A stretch of DNA of 64,000 bases from Catellatospora paridis. GTDB taxonomy: Bacteria; Actinomycetota; Actinomycetes; Mycobacteriales; Micromonosporaceae. Within the stretch, counting starts at the first letter, position 1. The number at the start of each line of letters is the position of its first letter. The stretch is taken from the NCBI RefSeq assembly GCF_009720365.1, contig NZ_ML769316.1:462228-526227 (forward strand). Direction: 5' to 3'. The notes under the pieces are model-generated. The model was not told the origin of the DNA, did no database searches, and saw nothing but the letters and a program-made list of their open reading frames with translations. Both the position numbers and the translations under genes were made by a program. Shown here piece by piece: positions 57,896-64,000 of this stretch.

Positions 57896-59821
57896 ATGAC
57901 CACTCGGACGCACCCGGGCAACCGCGCCATGCTCCACGCCACCATGCTCACCCTGCGTCTGGCGGTCGCCGACCTCACCGGCACGCAGGGCTGGACCCGC
58001 CTGCTCGACGTCGCGGCCCGCCACCCCGGCCGCAGTGTCGATGACGTCCTGCTGATCGCACGCCAGTGCCCTGACGCCACCGAACTGGCCACCTACGACC
58101 AGTGGCGGGCACGAGGCGTCCACGTCCGCCGTGGCGAACGCGGCCTGGCGCTGCTGCAACCGCTGGACGACACGGGCAGCGCCTTCGACGTCGTCAAAGT
58201 CTTCGACATCACGCAGACCAATGCCGCGCCCTCACCGCGGCAGCCCAAGCATGATCTCGTGCCGGTGGTGGCCGCCCTGGCGGCGCTGGCCCACCGCGCC
58301 GGGCTGACCGTGAAGCTGCGCCAGGGACTGGCGGCCGCGGCCCGCGCCGACGGCGACCGGCTCGACCTGGCCGCGAACCTGCCGATCTCCGCGACCGCCG
58401 GTCACCTGGTCCACCACCTGGCGCAACGCATGCTGCCCGCGGGCCCGGCCCGCCACGTGCAGGCCGCCGGCATAGCCCAGATCATCGCGCGGCGATTCGG
58501 TCTGCAGCCGCCCGACGCCGCCCTGCCCGAGCCCCGCCGCTGGGCCGAGACACTGGACCCGGCAGCCCCCGACCAAGCCGTCGTGGACTGCGCCGCGGCG
58601 ATCATCAGCGCTGCCGACAAGCTCACCGGCCGCCTGCGGCACGCCCTCCACCGGCCCGCGGCGGCCGCACCGATGCCGAGCCGTCCCGCTCGGATTCCGG
58701 CGCAGCGCCGACCGGACCGAGCGGCAGCCGCCGCACCGGGCGCGCAAACCACAGACCGGGCCGCGCTGTACGCCGCCAACGCCGCCGCCGCCGCGTTCTT
58801 CAACGCGCACCTGCCCGCAAGCCGTGCCGCAGCCGCCTACCTGCGGTCGCGAGGCATCGCCACCGCCGTCGGCGCCGAAAGCAGCTGGCAGCTCGGCGTC
58901 GCCCCGCCCGGCGGCGACGCCCTTCTGCGGCATCTCCGCGCACTCGGCTTCGCCGCCCGGGTCCTGCTCGACGCCGGCCTGGTCGCCGCGAGCCGGCTGC
59001 ACGACGGCGGCCTGTACGACCTGTTCCGCGACCGGCTGATGTTCCCCATCCACGCCCCCGACGGGCAGATCGCCGGGTTCACCGGCCGGGACCTGTCCGA
59101 ACGCAGCAAGGCCAAGTTCTACAACACCCCCGCGACGGCGATCTTCCGCAAGAGCGAGCTGCTCTACGGCCTCGTACCGCAGCTGCGGCAGCAGGGCGTG
59201 CCGACGCAGTTCGTCGTCGTCGAAGGGCCCACCGACGCCATCGCCGCGCACCTGGCCTACGCCGGGCTGGCCCGCGATGGCGTCACCACCGTCGCCGTCG
59301 CCCCCTGCGGCACCGCGTTCACCGCAGCCCAGCTCGCGCTGCTCGCCGCCAACGCCGGACCCGACACCTCACTGATCATGTCGTTCGACGCCGACAATGC
59401 CGGCGCCAGAGCCCTGGACCGGGCCTACCCGCTGGCCGTCACCTGGCCGCACGGCCGAGTCCTGGGCACCGGACCCGCCGCGTTCAAGGACATCGCCGCG
59501 CTGCTGGCTGCCCGCGGCGCCGACGAGGCATTGCTCGACCTGCTCGCCGCCGAACGGCCGCTGCCACTGCTCGGCGCAGAACGTGCACTGGCCAAGGCGT
59601 TCCCCGAGGGATTCCACGCCGACTGGCCGGAAGCTCGGGTCCGCGCCGACCGGACCGTCGCCCCGTACCTGCTCGACGCGGTGCGCCACGGTGACGTCGA
59701 CCTGCTGCTGCAGTCGGCGGCAGCGCAGCTGGGCATCGCACCGCATCAACTCAGCCAAGGCGTGGTCCAGCACTTCGGAACGGCCGAGCTGTCCCCGGAC
59801 CCCGCTCCGAAGCGGCCGTAG
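57896..59821 (+). CDS. ArdC-N/DnaG-type Toprim primase-like protein
   Basis: A 641-residue protein. Residues about 5-100 ([47 protein letters not shown]) match the ArdC/LtrC-type ssDNA-binding domain of plasmids and conjugative elements. From about 310 a DnaG catalytic core follows: [52 protein letters not shown], then Toprim with E443 (VVEGPTDA) and D498-x-D500 (FDADNAG). The usual N-terminal CHC2 zinc finger is absent and the ArdC domain stands in its place. It may prime or restart replication on transferred ssDNA. No relaxase, integrase or att site is visible in the window. Confidence 0.82.
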   Translation: MTTRTHPGNRAMLHATMLTLRLAVADLTGTQGWTRLLDVAARHPGRSVDDVLLIARQCPDATELATYDQWRARGVHVRRGERGLALLQPLDDTGSAFDVVKVFDITQTNAAPSPRQPKHDLVPVVAALAALAHRAGLTVKLRQGLAAAARADGDRLDLAANLPISATAGHLVHHLAQRMLPAGPARHVQAAGIAQIIARRFGLQPPDAALPEPRRWAETLDPAAPDQAVVDCAAAIISAADKLTGRLRHALHRPAAAAPMPSRPARIPAQRRPDRAAAAAPGAQTTDRAALYAANAAAAAFFNAHLPASRAAAAYLRSRGIATAVGAESSWQLGVAPPGGDALLRHLRALGFAARVLLDAGLVAASRLHDGGLYDLFRDRLMFPIHAPDGQIAGFTGRDLSERSKAKFYNTPATAIFRKSELLYGLVPQLRQQGVPTQFVVVEGPTDAIAAHLAYAGLARDGVTTVAVAPCGTAFTAAQLALLAANAGPDTSLIMSFDADNAGARALDRAYPLAVTWPHGRVLGTGPAAFKDIAALLAARGADEALLDLLAAERPLPLLGAERALAKAFPEGFHADWPEARVRADRTVAPYLLDAVRHGDVDLLLQSAAAQLGIAPHQLSQGVVQHFGTAELSPDPAPKRP

Positions 59822-59829
59822 ACCCGCGA

Positions 59830-60156
59830 TCAGGCCGGGACGTCCCGGGGACCCCGACGACCGTTGCGGGTGACGCCCGGCTGCAGCGCGCACCGCCGAG
59901 CGGCGGTGCCCGCACCCACCGCCGCGAACAGGGCGACCAGCCCGCCGCCCAGCCACCCCACCAGCAGCAGGACGACCGCCAGCACGACCGCGGCCACGGC
60001 CAGCGCGAAACCGAGCCGCGCCGCGCTCCGCCTGCGGTATTCGACCGGCGGGCAGACGACACCCGTGCTCAAGCCCACCACGAAAGCCGGGTCGCCCACG
60101 CGGGTCTGCTCGGCCAGCCCGTCAAGAAGTGCCTGTTCCTCCGGACGCAGCGACAC
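59830..60156 (-). CDS. DUF3040-like small membrane protein
   Basis: A 108-residue protein. The N-terminus SLRPEEQALLDGLAEQTRVGDPAFV matches the amphipathic head of DUF3040, and a long hydrophobic stretch (about 44-77) gives one or two TM segments. GTG 60156 sits behind a strong AGGAGGAGGTGGG. It converges with the ArdC-Toprim gene, the stops being 8 bp apart. Function unknown. Confidence 0.72.
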   Translation of the reverse strand: MSLRPEEQALLDGLAEQTRVGDPAFVVGLSTGVVCPPVEYRRRSAARLGFALAVAAVVLAVVLLLVGWLGGGLVALFAAVGAGTAARRCALQPGVTRNGRRGPRDVPA

Positions 60157-60321
60157 CGCACCCACCTCCTCCTGTGCCCACCTCCTACCCAGCACACACG
60201 CTCGCCTACCGCTCGCGAACCGCCGATATCCGCCACCGGCCGGGCTGCGCTAGATGCGAACCCCGGTTTGGCCCCAGCCCCCTGCGGGGTACGGCACAAG
60301 CATCGTCAGCAGGAGGCAGAA

Positions 60322-60456
60322 ATGTCGACCATCACCGACCCTCGCGATCCCGTGCAGCCCATGCCTGCACCGGAACCGCCCCAGCCCGCTCCCCCGCCCA
60401 CACCTCCGCCGCCGGCGCCGTCACCCATCCCGCCGGTCCCACCGCCGCCCATGTGA
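60322..60456 (+). CDS. Proline-rich microprotein
   Basis: A 44-residue peptide, about half proline, with PPPTPPPPAP and VPPPPM runs and no TM segment. Its start is convincing: AGGAGG at 5-nt spacing before ATG 60322. No homologous family was recognised. It could be a flexible ligand for SH3/WW-like or profilin-like domains, or a cell-wall linker; both are guesses. Confidence 0.55.
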   Translation: MSTITDPRDPVQPMPAPEPPQPAPPPTPPPPAPSPIPPVPPPPM

Positions 60457-60488
60457 CCGACAACGGCCCGGCCCGCGAATCGGTGGGA

Positions 60489-61049
60489 TCAGGGAAGGTT
60501 GACGCAAGCCAGCCGTGCGCCGGCCATACCGGCATGGCCGGCGGCGGTCTGCGTCGCCTCGGCATGGATGATCAGCGACCGTGGCGGGTTCTGCTCGTTG
60601 AACGGCCACTGATGGGTCGCGGAGCTCTGCGCGCTGCCGTCCGCGCCGGTGGTGAAGTCGAGCCACACCTCGTTGGTCGCGTTGGCGTACGCGGGGTCGG
60701 TGGACGGTTTCTCCGGCGTGGCTGCCGGGTCGCTCGTGTGCTGGTAGTGCGGCCCGGCGGCGGCGCCGTCGGGCCCGCAGGGCCGCTGGTGCAGGTGCGC
60801 GCCGTAGGCCCGATCCGGAACGAGTCCGGTCAGCCGGAGGGTGACCTTCGGCGTGGTCGCGGCATCGGCGATCGCCAGCCGCACGGTCGCTCCGGTCGGC
60901 ACCACCGCCGGATCGTAGGTGACGGCCGCCGCATCGGGCGTATAGGTGCTGAACGACGCCTCCACCTGCGGCGCAGGTGTGGGCTGCACGGCGAACGCGG
61001 CGAGCGCCAGTGCGGCGGGCAGTGTCGCGGCGCGCATGACGGACCTCAT
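60489..61049 (-). CDS. Secreted Cu/Zn superoxide dismutase-like protein
   Basis: A 186-residue exported protein. Short signal peptide (1-21). The SodC fold is recognised from YGAHLHQRPCG (two Cu ligands and the disulfide Cys), GPHYQH (bridging and Zn His), VWLDFTTGADGSAQSS, RSLIIHAE (last Cu His) and GARLACVNLP (second Cys). The zinc loop differs from SodC of enterobacteria, as in other actinomycetes. ATG 61049 follows AGAGGGGG. It would dismutate superoxide outside the membrane. Confidence 0.83.
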   Translation of the reverse strand: MRSVMRAATLPAALALAAFAVQPTPAPQVEASFSTYTPDAAAVTYDPAVVPTGATVRLAIADAATTPKVTLRLTGLVPDRAYGAHLHQRPCGPDGAAAGPHYQHTSDPAATPEKPSTDPAYANATNEVWLDFTTGADGSAQSSATHQWPFNEQNPPRSLIIHAEATQTAAGHAGMAGARLACVNLP

Positions 61050-61237
61050 GCCGTCCCCCTCTCCGATCGGGCTGTGCCCCGGTCCGCCCTCGGCAGTACC
61101 CCGCGACCCGGATTCGGGAAACGTGCCGGCGGCTTCGACAGCGTCACCGCCGTTGCCGGCCACCTCGCGGTCCACGTTTAGTCCGTCCGGAAGGTGGAAA
61201 AGATCAGGTTGTTGGGCGGACCACCAGGAGGAGCGGT

Positions 61238-61444
61238 ATGAGCATCAACGACGACGACCTGACGACCACGGGCGCAGCCGGGGCCGAAGGCCCGGACGAC
61301 GCCGGCGCCGACGAGCGGGTCGACCCGGCTGAGCACGACGGCGGAGCCGACGGGGGCGCGGACCTGGAGGGCCCCCTGGACGCCGGCGCCGACGACGCGG
61401 TCGACTCGGCTGAGCACGACGGCGGAGCCGACGGCGGTGCCTGA
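61238..61444 (+). CDS. Acidic two-repeat peptide, candidate modified-peptide precursor
   Basis: A 68-residue peptide with no basic residue except Arg27 and two histidines. A Thr/Asp leader-like region (1-17) is followed by two 24-residue repeats, G18-A41 and G45-A68, with 20 identical positions; both end AEHDGGADGGA and hold one His each (H33, H60). The second repeat ends exactly at the C-terminus. ATG 61238 follows AGGAGGAG. The gene overlaps the start of the JmjC oxygenase gene by 8 bp, so the two are translated in tandem. It has no cysteine or signal peptide. A precursor of a hydroxylated ribosomal peptide, or simply a protein substrate of the oxygenase, is the best hypothesis. Confidence 0.7.
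   Translation: MSINDDDLTTTGAAGAEGPDDAGADERVDPAEHDGGADGGADLEGPLDAGADDAVDSAEHDGGADGGA
61289..61441 (+). repeat. Tandem 81-bp-period repeat inside the acidic peptide gene
   Basis: Units 61289-61360 and 61370-61441 (72 bp each, 9-bp spacer) are highly similar in DNA and encode near-identical 24-residue segments, which indicates a recent internal duplication. Confidence 0.85.
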
Positions 61445-62654
61445 CCCGTTCGACCACGGCGCAGCGTCCGGCCTTGACGGGTCGGCGCTGCGCCGCTGCG
61501 TGGGAGACCCGGCGGAGTTCGAGCGCACCCACTGGGGCCTGCGGCCACTGTTACGCCGCGCCGACCGCCACGACGACCTGTTCGACCTCGCCGCCGTCGA
61601 TGAGCTGCTCAGCGAACGCGGCCTGCGCACCCCGTTCCTGCGTATCGCCAACGCCGGTGCCGTCGTGCCCGCGAAGAGCTTCACGGGCGGGGCAGGACTG
61701 GGCGCCGAGGTGTCCGACCAGATCCGCGACGACAAGGTCCTCGAACAGCTCGCCGCGGGTGCAACGTTGATCTTCCAGGGGCTGCACCGGATCTGGCCGC
61801 CGTTGCAGTCCTTCTGCCTCGACCTGGCCCGCGAGCTGGGCTGCGCCGTGCAGGCCAACGCCTACCTCACCCCCGCCGGGAACCAGGGATTCGCCACCCA
61901 CTACGACACCCACGACGTGTTCGTGCTGCAGGTCGCCGGTGTCAAGCACTGGCAGGTGCACGAGCCCGTGCACCCCGACCCGCTGGAGCGCCAGACCTGG
62001 GGCGGACACGCCGACGAGGTCGCCGCATGCGCCACCGGCGACCCGTACCTCGACCACGTGCTCGACGAGGGCGACGTGCTGTATCTACCCCGCGGCTGGC
62101 TGCACGCCGCTGCCGCCGTCGACCGCACCAGCCTGCACGTCACCCTCGGGCTGCGCCGGCCCACCCGGTACAGCATCGTCGAGGCGCTGCTCGGCCTCGC
62201 CGCCGAGGATCCGCGGCTGCGCGCCGGCCTGCCCCTGGGCCTGGACCTGACCGACCCGGTCGCCCTCGCACCCCATCTGGCCGCCACGGTGCAGGCACTG
62301 CAGGACTTCGCCGACAAGGCCGACGCCGAAAACGTCGCCCGCCGACTGCGACCCGGCCAGTGGACCGCGCACCGACCCGGTCCGGTCCGCCCCTTGGCGC
62401 AGGCCGCGTTCGCCGACACGCTCACTGCCGACAGCCGGGTCCAACCGCGGCCCGGTCAACGCCTCGCTCTCGGCCAGGGACGGCTGGAGCTCGCCGACCG
62501 GACCGTCGGCTTCCCGCCCGCATGCGACGACGCCGTGCAGACGCTGCTCGCCGGACCCGCCGTACGCGTCGGCGACCTGCCCGGCCTCGACGAGCAGTCA
62601 CAACTCGTGCTCGTGCGGCGCCTGCTGCGCGAAGCCGTCGTCATCCCCGCCTGA
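61437..62654 (+). CDS. JmjC-domain 2-oxoglutarate oxygenase (NO66/MINA/YcfD-like)
   Basis: A 405-residue cytoplasmic Fe(II)/2OG oxygenase. The cupin core shows NAYLTPAGNQGFATHYDTHDVFVLQ with Fe ligands H155 and D157, K170 in VAGVKHW as candidate 2OG anchor, and H223 in LPRGWLHAA as third ligand. A C-terminal helical/winged-helix region (about 245-405) resembles the dimerisation and substrate parts of ribosomal oxygenases. Those enzymes hydroxylate His or Arg in ribosomal proteins. The GTG start lies inside the upstream acidic peptide gene (8-bp overlap), pointing to a functional pair. Confidence 0.85.
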   Translation: MPDPFDHGAASGLDGSALRRCVGDPAEFERTHWGLRPLLRRADRHDDLFDLAAVDELLSERGLRTPFLRIANAGAVVPAKSFTGGAGLGAEVSDQIRDDKVLEQLAAGATLIFQGLHRIWPPLQSFCLDLARELGCAVQANAYLTPAGNQGFATHYDTHDVFVLQVAGVKHWQVHEPVHPDPLERQTWGGHADEVAACATGDPYLDHVLDEGDVLYLPRGWLHAAAAVDRTSLHVTLGLRRPTRYSIVEALLGLAAEDPRLRAGLPLGLDLTDPVALAPHLAATVQALQDFADKADAENVARRLRPGQWTAHRPGPVRPLAQAAFADTLTADSRVQPRPGQRLALGQGRLELADRTVGFPPACDDAVQTLLAGPAVRVGDLPGLDEQSQLVLVRRLLREAVVIPA

Positions 62655-62739
62655 GCCGCCGAGCGAAGCCGACGTGTTCGTGCCAGCCGGGCGAACACAC
62701 CCGAGGGAGAATGAAAAGGGATGCCACGGGAGGTGGACG

Positions 62740-63012
62740 ATGGCGAACAAGACGCGCTGGACCATCGATCTGGACATCGAAGAGGTCCAGGAGGAGCGGT
62801 GCACACGGGCGACGGCGAGGCTGCGCCGCGACGGGACGAGCCTGGAAAGCACGGGCACCGCCCACCGCCATCCCCGCGACCTGGACCTGGCACGCGTCGG
62901 CGACGATCTTGCGGCCGCTCGGGCCCTGGTCGAACTCGCCAGCTTGCTGCAGACCGACGCGGCCCAGGTCCTGGAGAAGTTCGGCGCGGCCCCGCCTGCA
63001 CCGACCGTCTGA
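62740..63012 (+). CDS. DUF1876 small protein
   Basis: A 90-residue cytoplasmic protein matching DUF1876: WTIDLDIEEVQEERCTRATARL, GTAHRHPRDL and VGDDLAAARALVELASLL. ATG 62740 follows GGGAGGTGG. Members are common in actinobacteria, sometimes near stress genes; the function is unknown. It lies 85 bp behind the oxygenase gene and may be co-transcribed. Confidence 0.8.
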   Translation: MANKTRWTIDLDIEEVQEERCTRATARLRRDGTSLESTGTAHRHPRDLDLARVGDDLAAARALVELASLLQTDAAQVLEKFGAAPPAPTV

Positions 63013-63216
63013 GCTCCACCTGAGCGGGTGCCCCGACACCGGTGGGGACAGAAAGCCCAAAGCCGCCGGCGGACTTCGGATGGTGTTGATCCGGAACTCA
63101 CCGCCTAGCCGGCATCGCAGCGGGCCCGGCGGGGCGCAGCTCGGAGGTGTGGCCGGGCCGCCAACCGGGTACGCAGCACGTCGAACGTTCGTGCTCCGCA
63201 CAGGACGGCAGGTGCC

Positions 63217-64000
63217 ATGGCTGGTGGCGGTGTGGACGGCGTCGACGCGGTCGTGGTGGGCGCCGGACCGAACGGGCTCGCCGCGGCGGTGACCCTCGCC
63301 AGGGCCGGCCTGCGGGTGAGCGTCTTCGAGGCCGCCGACACCGTGGGCGGCGGCGCCCGCACCGAGCAGCTGACCCTGCCGGGCTTCCGGCACGACCCGT
63401 GCTCGGCGGTGCACCCGCTGGGAGCGGGCTCGCCCGTGCTGCGGTCCTGGCCGCTGGACCGTCACGGCCTGCAGTGGCTACAGCCGGAGGTGGCGCTGGC
63501 CCATCCGTTCCCGGACGGCACGGCCGCAATCCTGACCCGTTCCGTGGCACAGACCGCCGCCTCGCTGAACATCGACGCGGCGCAGTACCGGCGGCTGGTC
63601 CGGCCGTTCCTGGGCCGGTGGGACCAGCTGGCTCCGGATGTGCTGCGCCCCCCGCTGGGCGCGCCGCCCCACCACCCGCTGCTGCTCGCCCGTTTCGGCA
63701 TACCCGCGGCGCTCCCGGCCGCGGTCCTGCTGCGGCTGTTCCACGGTCCGCTCGCGCGGGCCTTGCTGGCCGGGCTGGCGGCGCACACGACCTCGCCGCT
63801 GAGCTCGCCAGGCACCAGCGGTGTCGCGCTGACGTTCGCGCTGGCGGCGCACGCCGTCGGCTGGCCAATGGCGCGCGGCGGGTCCCAGTCCATCTCCGAC
63901 GCCCTCGCGGCCTACCTGCGGGAACTGGGCGGGCAGGTGTACACCGGACACCCGGTCACGAGCCTGGACGAGCTGCCGCGGGCGCAGGCGTACCTGCTCG
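63217..64000 (+). CDS. FAD-dependent oxidoreductase, phytoene-desaturase-like (3' end missing)
   Basis: The first 261 codons of a flavoprotein; the gene runs off the right edge. The dinucleotide-binding motif [22 protein letters not shown] is near residue 8, followed by [22 protein letters not shown], typical of the NAD(P)/FAD-dependent CrtI-like family. [26 protein letters not shown] is the later conserved block. ATG 63217 follows CAGGT. Members desaturate or isomerise carotenoids, retinoids or other lipids; no other carotenoid gene is in view. Confidence 0.88.
   Translation, partial: MAGGGVDGVDAVVVGAGPNGLAAAVTLARAGLRVSVFEAADTVGGGARTEQLTLPGFRHDPCSAVHPLGAGSPVLRSWPLDRHGLQWLQPEVALAHPFPDGTAAILTRSVAQTAASLNIDAAQYRRLVRPFLGRWDQLAPDVLRPPLGAPPHHPLLLARFGIPAALPAAVLLRLFHGPLARALLAGLAAHTTSPLSSPGTSGVALTFALAAHAVGWPMARGGSQSISDALAAYLRELGGQVYTGHPVTSLDELPRAQAYLL

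Noticed and set aside
61437-62654. Housekeeping ribosomal oxygenase acting only on ribosomal protein
   Set aside because: Not excluded, but the 8-bp overlap with the repeat peptide gene makes a dedicated substrate at least as likely, so it is reported as a finding rather than settled.
57896-63012. Complete integrative conjugative element
   Set aside because: Only the ArdC-Toprim protein hints at one; no integrase, relaxase, FtsK-like translocase or flanking direct repeats are visible.
1-64000. tRNA or rRNA genes, CRISPR arrays and insertion sequences
   Set aside because: No tRNA T-arm pattern, rRNA-like stretch, regular spacer array, transposase or terminal inverted repeats were seen. A tRNAscan or ISfinder run would confirm.

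Overview
The window is very GC-rich actinobacterial chromosome: GTG starts are common, intergenic gaps are short, and genes in a series often share 4-bp stop/start overlaps. GlnR, LtrA, DUF3040 and DUF1876 proteins, BcrA-type ABC exporters, LAL-type LuxR regulators and many secreted carbohydrate-active proteins point to a filamentous actinomycete, most like Micromonosporaceae. No rRNA, tRNA, CRISPR array or insertion sequence was seen. The species cannot be named from the sequence.

Layout. 1-6701: a divergent, IclR-controlled sugar-acid locus. On the minus strand lie IclR and two sugar-importer permeases. On the plus strand lie an enolase-superfamily dehydratase, a DapA-family lyase, an SDR, a PfkB kinase and an SMP-30 lactonase, a plausible Entner-Doudoroff-like route. 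6777-13271: a secreted beta-propeller protein diverging from a complete four-gene sugar importer (permease, lipoprotein, ATPase, permease). 13312-17794: single metabolic genes (SDR, P450, GNAT, methyltransferase, strictosidine-synthase-like protein). 17791-25425: a 1581-residue HEAT-repeat protein, a zinc-ribbon P-loop protein and the potassium transporter Kup. 25502-30772: a secreted beta-helix protein behind two LacI/CebR-like operators, a saccharopine-dehydrogenase-like oxidoreductase, a GlxA-type AraC regulator and a methyltransferase. 30802-33915: a membrane GT2 glycosyltransferase with a small membrane protein, diverging from a CBM3-GH16 protein, a candidate exopolysaccharide module. 34001-40146: an ABC exporter, a serine hydrolase, YibE/F and LtrA. 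40303-46320: an SNF2 ATPase, a membrane protein with repeated cysteine pairs, and a Ser/Thr kinase with two extracellular FN3 domains. 46386-55725: a three-gene GT1/membrane/hydrolase operon, a LAL regulator, a GGDEF-EAL protein coupled to an NmrA-like protein, an SDR and a micro-membrane protein. 55820-57423: a secreted amidase and GlnR. 57896-64000: an accessory-looking stretch with an ArdC-Toprim primase-like protein, DUF3040, a proline-rich microprotein, a Cu/Zn SOD-like protein, an acidic two-repeat peptide overlapping a JmjC oxygenase, DUF1876 and an FAD oxidoreductase.

The most novel candidate is the pair at 61238-62654. A 68-residue acidic peptide carries two near-identical 24-residue repeats, each with one histidine. 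It overlaps by 8 bp the gene for a JmjC oxygenase of the NO66/MINA/YcfD type, a family known to hydroxylate protein side chains including histidine. This reads as a possible two-core modified peptide with a dedicated hydroxylase. That is inference and needs biochemical proof.

Secondary leads are the cysteine-pair membrane protein beside an FN3 receptor kinase, the GT2/CBM3-GH16 module, the ArdC-primase fusion, and an AT-rich inverted-repeat box shared by two secreted-protein promoters. Several genes look leaderless: a TANNNT element lies 6-8 nt before the start codon. Strong hairpins separate many transcription units.
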